This document shows, in pieces, positions 35,708 through 44,089 of a stretch of DNA of 64,000 nucleotides. The position numbers and the translations under genes were made by a program. This DNA comes from Microbispora triticiradicis. Its GTDB lineage: Bacteria > Actinomycetota > Actinomycetes > Streptosporangiales > Streptosporangiaceae. The stretch's first letter is position 1. Each line of letters begins with the position of its first letter. The DNA is taken from assembly GCA_003260025.2 (NCBI GenBank), contig QFZU02000031.1, positions 124,001 to 188,000 on the forward strand, written 5' to 3'. The notes below the pieces were generated by a model. It saw only the letters and a program-made list of their open reading frames with translations. It had not been told where the DNA came from and searched no databases.

Positions 35708-36721
35708 GTGAGTGTCGTTGTATCTCCGGATGACGTCGGAGTCCCTCGGGCGCAGGCCGGCCCCACTCCGCAGCACCTGCTCACGACCCTGCTCGGTGAG
35801 TATCTCGACTCCTCGGATGCCGATCTTCCGTCGATGGCGGTGGTCGCGATCCTCGGGGAGTTCGGTATCAGCGAGTCCAGCGCGCGGGCCGCGTTGTCCC
35901 GGCTGACCAAGCGTGGCCTGATCGCCGTACGGGGGTCGGGGCGGCCGCCGGTGTATCACCTCACGCCTGCGGCGATCGCCAGGCATCGGTCCCGGATGGA
36001 TCATTTCCTGAGCTTCGGCGCGCGCCCGCCGCAGTGGACCGGGGAGTGGGTGACCGTCTCCTTCTCGGTCCCCCAGTCCGGCCAGGGCCAGGCCCCGCGG
36101 CATGCGGTCCGCAAGGCTTTGGGGTCGCTGGGATTCGCGCGGCTGTACGACAGTGTGTGGATCCGGCCGGGATCCGATTCCGGTCCGGTGACCCGAGCGC
36201 TCCACGACGTTCTGGACGGTGTCGAGGGGAGCCGTTGGTCGGTGACGCGCGCCCGGTTCGAGGAGGAGGCCGGCCCGCACGGTCCGGCCGCCGCCTACGA
36301 TCTGGCCGGTCTCGCCGCAGCTTATGAGGCTTTCATCGCGCGATACTCGGATTTGCGGGTGGCCGTACGCAACGGGGAGGTCGACGCGGCCCGGGCGCTG
36401 GTGGCCCGGACCTCGGTCATGGATTCCTGGCGGAAATTCCCGGACATCGACCCGAACCTCCCCGAGCACCTCCTGCCGAAACCGTGGCCCTGCCAGGAGG
36501 CCAGGGCCCTCATGCTGGAGATCCATTCCGCTCTCGGCTCGCTCGCCGAGGCGCGGCTGGTCGAGGTGGCGACCCCGTACTGGCCGGACGCCGCGTCCTG
36601 GATCACCCACTTCCAGGCGTCGGAGAACGGCGTTTCGGTCCCGGCCGCCGGAGACGGTCGCAAGAAACGGGCGTTGACACGAACATCGCGGAGCGCAAGG
36701 CCCGACAGCGCGTACGGCTGA
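35708..36721 (+). CDS. PaaX-like transcriptional regulator
   Basis: This protein of about 337 residues has an N-terminal winged HTH (MAVVAILGEFGISESSARAA, LSRLTKRGLIAVRGSGRPPVY) and the PaaX central domain (VTVSFSVPQSGQGQAPRHAV, LGFARLYDSVWIRPG). The C-terminal region is the PaaX C domain (SWRKFPDIDPNLPEHLLPKP). PaaX represses phenylacetate genes in Enterobacteria; actinobacterial relatives have varied targets, and no paa genes lie here. The GTG at 35708 is chosen because its sequence and upstream bases are duplicated at 32065. The last 30 residues are basic and may be extra. Confidence 0.85.
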   Translation: MSVVVSPDDVGVPRAQAGPTPQHLLTTLLGEYLDSSDADLPSMAVVAILGEFGISESSARAALSRLTKRGLIAVRGSGRPPVYHLTPAAIARHRSRMDHFLSFGARPPQWTGEWVTVSFSVPQSGQGQAPRHAVRKALGSLGFARLYDSVWIRPGSDSGPVTRALHDVLDGVEGSRWSVTRARFEEEAGPHGPAAAYDLAGLAAAYEAFIARYSDLRVAVRNGEVDAARALVARTSVMDSWRKFPDIDPNLPEHLLPKPWPCQEARALMLEIHSALGSLAEARLVEVATPYWPDAASWITHFQASENGVSVPAAGDGRKKRALTRTSRSARPDSAYG

Positions 36722-36805
36722 TGCTTCTACAAGGTGCGGAACGGTCTACAGCTCTGTTCCGGCAGTCGCGCGAGGGGAAGGGTCTCCGGCTTCCAGGGCG
36801 GGTGG

Positions 36806-37684
36806 TCAGGCGCGAACGAACTCGACGATGGCGCGGGCGAACTCCTGAGGCTGCTCGAGATGGCCCATATGCCCGCTGTTCTCGAGCACCGTCAGGCGGG
36901 AACCGGTGATGCTCTCATGGGCGACGCGCGCCCAGCGAGTGCCGCCGAAGAAGTCGTGCGCACCGGAAATGATCAGTACGGGAACCTCCAGCGAACGGAG
37001 TTCGTCCCGCACGTCGAACGGCACGGGTTCCTCGCCGTGCATCGGGTCGATCCAGGCGTTCAGCGCGGCGCGCATCGGCTCCAGTTTCTGCTTGTGCGCC
37101 CAGTAGTCGGCGAAGTATGCCGGAAGGATCTCCCTTAGGGACGTGGTGTACGCCTCGTCGTCCTGCGCGGCCAGCGCTCGCTGGAACGCGTCGGGGATCT
37201 CGCCGGCTGCGGGCCGGTGCGGGAGTCGCTGCGGAAATCCGCTGATGTTCGCCATCGCGTCGGCCCAGAACTCCTCGCCCGTGACCGGCGAGGTGGAGTA
37301 GAGGATCGCTCCGGCGACGTGACCCGGGTGATCGAGCGCGTAGCGCTGGACGACGAACCCGCCGTGCGAATGGCCGAGCAGGAAGACGGCGGGTACGCCC
37401 AGATGCTCGACCACGCCATGGACGAACCGGGCGTAGGTGTCGATCCGGTAGTCCCGGCGGTCGTCGAGGCGGCCGGAGGATCCTGTGCCGATCGGCTCGA
37501 GGTACACCATGGTCAGGTGCTCTTCCAGGGCCGGCGTCCGCAGGTACTCCCAGGCGATGCCCGGACCGCCCGAATGCACCAGGCACACCGGGCCGGTGCC
37601 CGCGACATGGAAGACCTGCCGCGTACCCTCGATGCTGATCTCATGCCTGCCCCGCGCGAGGGAGGGGGAGGTGATGGAACTCAT
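36806..37684 (-). CDS. Alpha/beta hydrolase (proline iminopeptidase-like)
   Basis: This cytosolic hydrolase of 292 residues has VCLVHSGGPGIAWEYLR (oxyanion HGGPG-like motif), the nucleophile elbow LLGHSHGGFVVQRYA, the Asp strand VLIISGAHDFFGG and the C-terminal His in LENSGHMGHLEQP. The arrangement is that of prolyl iminopeptidases and related hydrolases of the S33 group. It lies 124 bp downstream of the DUF1330 gene on the same strand. A TetR operator precedes that gene, so both are probably controlled by the TetR at 38512. Confidence 0.85.
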   Translation of the reverse strand: MSSITSPSLARGRHEISIEGTRQVFHVAGTGPVCLVHSGGPGIAWEYLRTPALEEHLTMVYLEPIGTGSSGRLDDRRDYRIDTYARFVHGVVEHLGVPAVFLLGHSHGGFVVQRYALDHPGHVAGAILYSTSPVTGEEFWADAMANISGFPQRLPHRPAAGEIPDAFQRALAAQDDEAYTTSLREILPAYFADYWAHKQKLEPMRAALNAWIDPMHGEEPVPFDVRDELRSLEVPVLIISGAHDFFGGTRWARVAHESITGSRLTVLENSGHMGHLEQPQEFARAIVEFVRA

Positions 37685-37808
37685 TCGTCATTCCCTTGTC
37701 TATCGGCCGGCGACCGGCTCGTGTGCTCGAACGGGGAGAACAGGCCCCGGGCCCTGACCCCGGCGAGCGGATCAGGGCCGTACGCCGAAGGCCGCGTCTG
37801 TCCGCCGC

Positions 37809-38174
37809 TCAGCTGGGGGAGCCGGATGCCGACTGAATGGCCGCTCGGACCTGCTGGGCGAATCCCCGCACGGTGTAGTCCGCGGGAAGGCTGTCGATCA
37901 GCACGAGATCGGAGATGGCGTTGTTGACACGCAGGGGCAGGATCTTCTGGTATTCCGCCGAGTTGTACCACCGGTCGGCGGCGGCGCGGTCGGGGAACTC
38001 CATGAGGACGACCAGGCCTGGCCACGCTCCCTCCACGACGCTGACTTCCCCGTTGGCGAGCCACTTGCCGCCGTAGGGCTTCACGGTGGCCTCGACCTCT
38101 TCGAGGTAGGTCAGACCCGCTTCGTTCGGGACGTCCCCGGGGATGCGGAGGTGGTTGATCAGGTAGGTGCTCAT
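37809..38174 (-). CDS. DUF1330 family protein
   Basis: This small ferredoxin-like-fold protein of 121 residues has YLINHLRIPGDVPNEAGLTY, VVEGAWPGLVVLMEFPD, and the motif AADRWYNSAEYQKILPLRV (DUF1330 core: W-Y-x-S-x-E-Y). The role of the family is unknown; it often occurs beside hydrolases and TetR regulators, as here. An AGATTA/TAATCT palindrome lies 45 bp upstream. Confidence 0.85.
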   Translation of the reverse strand: MSTYLINHLRIPGDVPNEAGLTYLEEVEATVKPYGGKWLANGEVSVVEGAWPGLVVLMEFPDRAAADRWYNSAEYQKILPLRVNNAISDLVLIDSLPADYTVRGFAQQVRAAIQSASGSPS

Positions 38175-38218
38175 GTCGAGCCTTCCGTCGAGTGGCTGGG
38201 ATCGCTGCAGCGGCTCTT

Positions 38219-38236
38219 AGATTACGCACATAATCT
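38219..38236. promoter_or_regulatory. TetR operator, copy upstream of DUF1330
   Basis: AGATTACGCACATAATCT has perfect 6-bp arms. It shares AGATTRCG and TAATCT with the copy at 38412-38429 in front of the TetR gene, at the same 18-bp length. Confidence 0.7.
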
Positions 38237-38411
38237 TTCGATCTTGTCCCGCGCGGCCGGGTTCGTGACGCATCTCACGTCGCTCTCGTTGATCCATGGC
38301 CGGATCGGCGGGTCTGGGCATGGCGTTGCCCACAACGGCGCCTCGTAAGTGATCGGGTGGAGGCGTCCGGGGGCGCGCGCCCCGGAGCTCTGGGGGTGCG
38401 GCGGCGCGTAT

Positions 38412-38429
38412 AGATTGCGACTATAATCT
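38412..38429. promoter_or_regulatory. TetR operator, autoregulatory copy
   Basis: AGATTGCGACTATAATCT, extended by T/A on each side, lies 83 bp upstream of the TetR ATG. With the first copy it marks a two-promoter regulon. The rest of 38175-38511 holds nothing else I can support. Confidence 0.7.
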
Positions 38430-38511
38430 ACGTCTCACGCGGCAGGCCGGCCCGAACGCCTGGTATCCAGCTTCCGACCCGTTGGTGAATCGAAGCGACG
38501 AGGGATCGAAG

Positions 38512-39063
38512 ATGAGTCGAGTATCACAGGCTGAGGCACGGGAAAATCGAAAGCGTGTGGTGGAATCCGCCTCGCGACTCTTCCGCGAGAAGGGGGTGCG
38601 CGATGTGAGCGTCGCCGACGTCATGCAGTCGGTCGGCATGACGCAGGGCGGCTTCTACAAGCAATTCGCCTCCAAGGCGGCGCTCGTCGACGAGGCCACA
38701 GCCAGGGCCTTCTCCGACATGCTGCGGTATCTGGCGGCCTTGGACGACGACCAGGGTGGTCACGATGCCGCGTGGTCGTCACTGATCGACTCCTACCTGG
38801 CACCCGAAGCACGTGACAACCCCGGCAGCGGATGCCCGGCAGCCGGCTTCGCCGGCGATTTCGCCCGAGACCCCGAATGGCGCGACACCTACGCCGCCGG
38901 AGTTCGCGACATGGCCGGCTGGATCGCTCCCGGGGACACCGGGCTGGCGGCCCTGTCCACCCTTGTGGGCGCTCTCCTGCTCGCTCGAGCGACGGCGGGC
39001 TCCCCTCTGTCCGAAGAGATCCTGCGAGCAGCGAGAAAGGCAGCAGCTCGACTGACCGACTGA
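38512..39063 (+). CDS. TetR-family regulator of the DUF1330/hydrolase unit
   Basis: This protein of 183 residues has ENRKRVVESASRLFREKGVR, the HTH SVADVMQSVGMTQGGFYKQF, and a C-terminal domain with PGSGCPAAGFAGDFARDPEW, a Cys-containing segment found in the NemR/AcuR-like subgroup that often senses electrophiles. The ATG at 38512 puts the HTH at the usual distance; the GTG at 38482 adds ten residues. The same 18-bp operator occurs before this gene and before the divergent DUF1330 gene. Confidence 0.88.
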   Translation: MSRVSQAEARENRKRVVESASRLFREKGVRDVSVADVMQSVGMTQGGFYKQFASKAALVDEATARAFSDMLRYLAALDDDQGGHDAAWSSLIDSYLAPEARDNPGSGCPAAGFAGDFARDPEWRDTYAAGVRDMAGWIAPGDTGLAALSTLVGALLLARATAGSPLSEEILRAARKAAARLTD

Positions 39064-39356
39064 CATGGCGATCGTGACCGATGGGACGGCGTTCAGGGGG
39101 TGGTTGAGACGGGCCTCCTGATGATCATTCAGAGGGCGGGGGCGTGGCGCATACCCTGTCCGATGCGCATCATCGTTCGAAGGCTCAGGCTTCCCAGGTC
39201 ACGCCGTAGGTCCTCGCGGTAGAGGACCTCGATGTCGTCGCACAGCACTCGCCCGGCCACGAGATCGCCGGCGGTCAGCTCGATGATGCTCGGCAGGGGA
39301 GGTTTCCGCGACGTGGTGATCCGTACGGCAAGGAAGCTCGGCAACTGTCGGTTGCA
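39064..39356. other. Space after the ole operon; possible small ORF
   Basis: A minus-strand frame (39129-39344, about 71 codons, containing LTAGDLVAGRVLCDDIEVLY) begins with TTG and matches no family I know. It lies just downstream of the oleB stop. I leave it uncalled: it could be a gene fragment or chance. Confidence 0.3.
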
Positions 39357-40289
39357 TCAGGCGTCCGTACGAGGCGAACCGCGCAGGAAGGAGCGGATGG
39401 CGGGGACGAGGTCGGCGTGGGCGTCTTCGAGCAGGTAGTGGCCCGCGCCGTGATACCGGCGAATCCGGGCGGCGGGGAAACGCCGCCGCCATTCGTCCAG
39501 TACGGCGCGGTCGAAGACCGGGTCGTCCATTCCCCAGGCGATCAGCGTGGGCCGGTCGGCGAACTGCGCCAGCGACGCGCCGGTGGCCCGCAGGAGCGGC
39601 CAGGAAGGGTCGCCGGGGCGCAGCGGGATGTCCTGGACGAAGCGCTGGATGGCCACACGGTGCTCGGGCCGGTCGTAGGGGGCCAGGAACGCCGAACGTA
39701 CCGGAGCGGGCATCCGGCGCCGGACTCCCAGCGGACGCCAGGTGGCGCCGCGGGCGAACAGGTTGTGGCGCAGGAACAGGCGGGTACCCAGCCGGGTGTC
39801 ACGCAACACCCGGTACGGCAGGCGCAGCAGGGGACGTACGCGTTCGCCGTGCGGGTTCGGAAAGGCCGCAGTGTTCAGCAGGACCAGACGGGCGATCCGG
39901 TCCGGGTGGCGGGAGGCCCAGGCCATGCCGATCGGCCCGCCCCAGTCGTGCAGGACGAGGGTCCACCCGTGTTCCGGAGCGCCGCCGCCGGTGATGAGGT
40001 GTTCGGTCAGCGCGTCCAGGTCGTCCACGCGGGCGGCCAGGTCGTAGGGGTAACGGCCGGCGTTCGGCTTGTCCGACAGGCCCATGCCGATGTGGTCGGG
40101 GGCGACGCAGCGGAACTCCGCACGCAGCGCGAGGATCGGCCGCCGCCACAGGTAGCTCCAGGAAGGGTTCCCGTGCAGGAACAGCACCGGCTGCCCCGCC
40201 CCTTCGTCCAGGTAGTGCTGGCGCAGGCCGTCACGGCGCGGGTGGGCGAACCACCGGGAGGCGAACGGATAGTCCGGGAATCCGGTCAC
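39357..40289 (-). CDS. oleB: OleB-type alpha/beta hydrolase (beta-lactone decarboxylase)
   Basis: This enzyme of 310 residues has the haloalkane-dehalogenase fold: FLHGNPSWSYLWR (oxyanion loop), the nucleophile Asp115 in VLHDWGGPIGMAWA, WGMDDPVFD and the catalytic His in YHGAGHYLLEDAH. In known ole clusters OleB turns the cis-beta-lactone into an alkene plus CO2. Here it is the last gene of a PKS-oleACDB operon, and its GTG overlaps the oleD stop (GTGA). The assignment rests mainly on this context, since haloalkane dehalogenases share the motifs. If active, the final product would be an olefin; if not, a beta-lactone would persist. Confidence 0.82.
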   Translation of the reverse strand: MTGFPDYPFASRWFAHPRRDGLRQHYLDEGAGQPVLFLHGNPSWSYLWRRPILALRAEFRCVAPDHIGMGLSDKPNAGRYPYDLAARVDDLDALTEHLITGGGAPEHGWTLVLHDWGGPIGMAWASRHPDRIARLVLLNTAAFPNPHGERVRPLLRLPYRVLRDTRLGTRLFLRHNLFARGATWRPLGVRRRMPAPVRSAFLAPYDRPEHRVAIQRFVQDIPLRPGDPSWPLLRATGASLAQFADRPTLIAWGMDDPVFDRAVLDEWRRRFPAARIRRYHGAGHYLLEDAHADLVPAIRSFLRGSPRTDA

Positions 40290-41275
40290 CGGATCTTCTC
40301 CGTGGAAAGGTGGGCGGTGAGCCGGGCCAGTCCGTCCGCCATGCTCACCCGGGGCCGGTAGCCGAGATCGCGACGGGCCGCGGAGATGTCGAACCAGTGC
40401 GCCGTCGAGGCCTGCTCCACCAGGAACAGCAGCGGCGGCAGGCGCCGCGTTCCCGGCAGCCGGCGAGCCCGCTCCAGCAGCCGGGCCGCCCGCAGGACGG
40501 GTCCGACGGGCGCCCGGCGGGTCACCGGAGGCAGCCCGGCGGCGCGCAGCAGCAGGTTGAGCCATTCCCCGAAACCGCACGGCTCGCCCTGGGCGATGAA
40601 GTAGGCCCGGCCGGCCGGGGGCGAGCCCGGGCGCAACCGGTCGAGAGCGAGCAGGTGGGCGTCGGCGGCGTTGTCGACGTAGACGGTGTCGACGGTCTTG
40701 TCGGCCTCGCCCAGCAGGCACAGCAGACGGCGTCCCGCCACCAGCCTGGGCAGGAAATGCGGATCTCCCGGCCCCCAGATGAGATGCGGGCGCAACGCGA
40801 CCGCCGTCACCCGCCCGGCCGCGGCGTCGGCGAGGACGAGCCGCTCGGCTGCGGCCTTGGTCCGGGGGTAGGCGGCGGGAAAACGGCGGGCGTACGGCAC
40901 GGACTCGTCCACGCCCTCCAGGTCCCGCCCGTCGTGGACGACGCTCGGCGAGGACGTGTGGACCAGGCGGGCCCCGTGGCGCGCGCAGGCGTCCAGCACG
41001 TTCCGCGTGCCCGACACGTTGACCTCCTCGTAGTCCCGGTCCCGTCCGTGCACGCCGGCCTTCGCGGCGCAGTGCACGACCGCCTCGCACGGGGCGACGG
41101 CGGCCGCCACCGCCGCTCGGTCGCGTACGTCGGCCAGGTGCTGGACGACCCCGAGCGCCGCCAGCGCCGGGCTGTGGTGCCGCTGGAGCGCGTGGACGGT
41201 GTCACCGCGGGCGGCCAGCCGCCGGCAGACGGCCTCTCCGAGGAAGCCCCCGCCCCCGGTCACCAGGACCCTCAT
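40286..41275 (-). CDS. oleD: OleD-type 2-alkyl-3-ketoacid reductase
   Basis: This NAD(P)H-dependent extended SDR of 329 residues is of the 3-beta-hydroxysteroid dehydrogenase type. It starts MRVLVTGGGGFLGEAVCRRL (GxxGxxG), has HTSSPSVVHDG and the catalytic AYPRTKAAAE (Tyr-x3-Lys), and ends with PRVSMADGLARL. In ole pathways OleD reduces the 2-alkyl-3-keto acid made by OleA to the hydroxy acid used by OleC. The start overlaps the oleC stop (ATGA). It matches lipstatin LstD-like enzymes as well, so the beta-lactone route is equally well supported. Confidence 0.88.
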   Translation of the reverse strand: MRVLVTGGGGFLGEAVCRRLAARGDTVHALQRHHSPALAALGVVQHLADVRDRAAVAAAVAPCEAVVHCAAKAGVHGRDRDYEEVNVSGTRNVLDACARHGARLVHTSSPSVVHDGRDLEGVDESVPYARRFPAAYPRTKAAAERLVLADAAAGRVTAVALRPHLIWGPGDPHFLPRLVAGRRLLCLLGEADKTVDTVYVDNAADAHLLALDRLRPGSPPAGRAYFIAQGEPCGFGEWLNLLLRAAGLPPVTRRAPVGPVLRAARLLERARRLPGTRRLPPLLFLVEQASTAHWFDISAARRDLGYRPRVSMADGLARLTAHLSTEKIR

Positions 41276-42936
41276 GGCCGGCCCGGCCGTACGCGCCGCG
41301 CGGCCCACCGGGCGAGCTCGGACCGGCGGATCTTGCTGTTGTGCCGGGCGTCGACCGGGAACCCGGGATGGAACAGCACGTCCCGGAGCCCGGCGGTGTG
41401 CGGATGGCGGGCCGCCACGTCCAGGACGTCGGCCGTCACGCGTGCGTCGTCCCGGGATCCCGGCTCGCGCTCCACGACCAGGACCGGACGCTGCGCGCCG
41501 GCGGGACCGACGCCGACCAGCGCGGTGCGGCGGACCCCGGGCACGGCGGCGAAGACGGGTTCGACCTGGTCGGTGTGCAGGTCGCCGCCGGCGGTGCGGA
41601 CCCGTTCCGATTTGCGTCCGGCGAACCAGAGCCTTCCCTGCTCGTCGAACCGGCCGACGTCGCCCATGCGGTGCCAGACGCGGTCCCCGTCGCGGATCCG
41701 GGCCAGCGCGGTCGCCTCCGGATCGTCCAGGTAGGGATCGCTGACGGTGGGGGCGGCCACGGCGATCTCCCCGATGGCGCCGGGCGGCACGGCCAGATCC
41801 GCACTCCACCGTTCGACGGGGTCGTCGCTGAGGGCGATGACGCGTACCTCGGTGCCCGGGAGCGGAGGGCCCAGGCAGGTGCCCGCCCCGGCGGCGGTGG
41901 CCGCGGCGTGCTCGGCGAGCAGGCGGCTCTCGATCGCGGCCACCGGCATGCACTCGGTGGCGCCGTACACCGACAGCACCCGCGCGTCGTCGCGCAGGCA
42001 GCCGCGCAGGCGGTCCATCACCGGCATCGGCAGCGGCGCCCCGGCGGACACCACGTCGCCGAGCGTGTCCAGCACCAGGTCATGGGTGACGCAGTGCCGT
42101 GCGAGCCGGTCCAGCAGCGCGGGGGCGGCGAACATCCCGGCCACGCGATAGCGCCGGATGTCGGCGACCAGGGCGGCCGGGTCGGCCCGCACCGGATGCC
42201 GCGGGTCCATGTCCGGGATCACCACGGTCGCCCCGAACGCCGCCGCTCCCAGGGCGAACGGCGCGAACGTCGACAACACCGGCGTTCCCGGTTCCACCGT
42301 GCCCAGCGCGCCCAGCAGGCTGAGCTGCGCGGCCAGGTGCCGGTGCCGCAGCGGCACACCCTTGGGCGGGCCGGTGGAACCGGAGGTGTACGCGATCAGC
42401 GCCAGGTCGTCGGGCCCGGCGGAAGGCTCGCCGGGCCGAAGGCCGCGTGCGGGCACTCCGGACGGCCATGCCGAGCCAAGGGCCCGCCGCGAGGGGACCG
42501 TGACGGACACGCGGACGTCAGGGGCCCAGCCCAGCAGCCTCCTGGCCAGGTGTACGGCGGGGATCGCGACGAAGGCTTCGAGTGCCGCCTGGCGCAGACA
42601 GCGCTTGATCGCGCCGAGCGGCAGCCCGGGATCGACCAGCACCGGCACCGCGCGGAGCCGTACCAGGGCGACGGCCAGCGCGCCCAGTTCCGGGCCCGGC
42701 GGGACCAGCAGGCCGGTACGCATGCCGGGGCGGATTCCGGCCCCGGCGAGGACCGCGACGGCGTGGTCCACCGACCGTGACAGCTCCCCGTAGGTGGTGG
42801 CCGCCGGGCTGCGGCCGCCGACCTGGCAGGCGATCACGTCGGGCTGCTCGCGGAACCAGTGCTCGGCGCGGACGATCAGCTCGCTGACCGGCTCGGCCGG
42901 GCCGGAGCCGCTCGAAGGGGTCGCCTGTGTGGTCAC
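41272..42936 (-). CDS. oleC: OleC-type beta-lactone synthetase (AMP-forming)
   Basis: This adenylating enzyme of 554 residues has the P-loop IAYTSGSTGPPKGVPLRHRH (near 180), VYGATECMPVA, the GDVGRFDEQGRLWFAGRKS hinge region, and the C-terminal block LFHPGFPVDARHNSKIRRSE, which is distinctive for OleC and its lipstatin relative LstC. It activates the beta-hydroxy acid as an acyl-AMP and closes the beta-lactone. The GTG at 42936 lies in the last copy of a tandem repeat whose units each carry a GTGACC start-like sequence, so more than one start can be imagined. The strong family motif makes this the best evidence for beta-lactone chemistry. Confidence 0.92.
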   Translation of the reverse strand: MTTQATPSSGSGPAEPVSELIVRAEHWFREQPDVIACQVGGRSPAATTYGELSRSVDHAVAVLAGAGIRPGMRTGLLVPPGPELGALAVALVRLRAVPVLVDPGLPLGAIKRCLRQAALEAFVAIPAVHLARRLLGWAPDVRVSVTVPSRRALGSAWPSGVPARGLRPGEPSAGPDDLALIAYTSGSTGPPKGVPLRHRHLAAQLSLLGALGTVEPGTPVLSTFAPFALGAAAFGATVVIPDMDPRHPVRADPAALVADIRRYRVAGMFAAPALLDRLARHCVTHDLVLDTLGDVVSAGAPLPMPVMDRLRGCLRDDARVLSVYGATECMPVAAIESRLLAEHAAATAAGAGTCLGPPLPGTEVRVIALSDDPVERWSADLAVPPGAIGEIAVAAPTVSDPYLDDPEATALARIRDGDRVWHRMGDVGRFDEQGRLWFAGRKSERVRTAGGDLHTDQVEPVFAAVPGVRRTALVGVGPAGAQRPVLVVEREPGSRDDARVTADVLDVAARHPHTAGLRDVLFHPGFPVDARHNSKIRRSELARWAARRVRPGRP

Positions 42937-43080
42937 CGGATCACCGCCGCACGTCGGCGATCCCGGATCGGGGGAGTCGGCTGTGCGGTCACCGGGATCA
43001 CCGCCGCATGTCGGCGGTTCCGGCCGCTCGGGAGGGTCGCCTGTGTGGTCACCGGGGTCACCACCGCACGACGACGATTC
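42918..43080 (-). repeat. Three tandem copies of the oleC start region
   Basis: Units of 57 and 60 bp repeat, with anchors GTCACCGG at 42932, 42989 and 43049 (+ strand). On the minus strand each unit reads VTTQAT- or VTAQPT-like codons followed by a RRHAAVI-like stretch. The copy at the right lies inside the oleA C-terminus, and the left copy carries the oleC start. The unit lengths keep the reading frame. It is a duplicated ribosome-binding/start region of 121 bp between the two genes. Confidence 0.8.
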
Positions 43081-44089
43081 CGGCGCTGGCCCCGCTGGCC
43101 AGGCCGACGAGGGCGACCAGGTCGCCGCGCCGGACCCGTCCCGACCCGACCACCCGCGCCAGTTGCACGAGCAGCGTCGCCGCGACGAGGTTGCCGTGCT
43201 GGGCGATGGTGACGACGACCTTGCCCTGCGGGATGCGCACCTGGTCGCAGAACCACCACAGCGTCGGCAGCGTCGCCTGGTGTACGCAGACGGCCGCGAA
43301 GTCGTCCCAGGTCAGCCCCAGATCGGCGAGGGGTTTGTGGAAGACGGCGTAGTCGATGTTCTCGATGCCGCGCACCAACCCGGCGGAGTCGACGACGAGC
43401 GGTCCGATGGTGGGCCGGCCCGCCCACGGGTCGGTGGTCAGGTTGTCCACAGCGGAGACCGCCGCCTCCCACCCGGCGGAGTACGCGGAGAACCGGTGGG
43501 CGAGCACCCCCGGTTCGGAGCCGGCCTCCAGCAGCAACGCGGCGCCGGCGTCGGAGACGGTGTAGGACGCGGCGACGGTGACGTACTCCTCGGCACTCGC
43601 CACCGTCCACGGTGTGCCGGCGGTGGGCAGCTCTCCGCAGCAGACGAGGACCCGCCGATGACGGCCGGCGGAGATCAGCGCGTCGGCCACCTGGATGGCG
43701 TTCAGCACGCTGTTGCAGGCGTTGCGCACGTCGAACACCGGGCAGCAGGCCCCGATCTTGGCGGCGACGATGTGTCCCGTGGCCGGTTCCACCGCGTCGG
43801 ACGACACTCCCGCGTAGATGAGCAGATCGAGGTCGGCGGCCCGCAGGTCGTTGTCCTCCAGGACCCGGCGGGCGGCGTGCGCCGCCAGGTCGGACGGTTT
43901 CTCGTGGGGGAGGGCGATGTGCCGGCGCCGTACTCCGCTGTGCTCGTGGATCAGCCCCCGGGGCAGGTCCAGGGTGGGGTTGCGCTCGGCGAGCCGGTCT
44001 TCCAGCTCGGCCGTGCTCAGTGTGGTCTCCGGCAGATGGGCGGCCACCCCGGCCAACCGGGTGTGCGACTGGGTCACTGCGGTCCTCAC
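43058..44089 (-). CDS. oleA: OleA-like ketoacyl synthase III (head-to-head acyl condensation)
   Basis: This thiolase-fold enzyme of 343 residues has the KAS III triad in order: Cys125 in RNACNSVLNAIQVA, His270 in VCVHQATLPTLWWF and Asn300 in IAQHGNLVAATLL. OleA enzymes join two acyl thioesters by a non-decarboxylative Claisen reaction to give a 2-alkyl-3-keto acid. The GTG start overlaps the PKS stop (GTGA). Direct coupling to a PKS that lacks a thioesterase suggests that OleA also takes the finished polyketide off its ACP. Only one OleA is present, unlike the LstA/LstB pair of lipstatin. Confidence 0.87.
   Translation of the reverse strand: MRTAVTQSHTRLAGVAAHLPETTLSTAELEDRLAERNPTLDLPRGLIHEHSGVRRRHIALPHEKPSDLAAHAARRVLEDNDLRAADLDLLIYAGVSSDAVEPATGHIVAAKIGACCPVFDVRNACNSVLNAIQVADALISAGRHRRVLVCCGELPTAGTPWTVASAEEYVTVAASYTVSDAGAALLLEAGSEPGVLAHRFSAYSAGWEAAVSAVDNLTTDPWAGRPTIGPLVVDSAGLVRGIENIDYAVFHKPLADLGLTWDDFAAVCVHQATLPTLWWFCDQVRIPQGKVVVTIAQHGNLVAATLLVQLARVVGSGRVRRGDLVALVGLASGASAGIVVVRW

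Noticed and set aside
39129..39344. A 71-codon minus-strand frame after oleB
   Set aside because: TTG start, no family match and no ribosome binding site that I can see; noted only as a gap.
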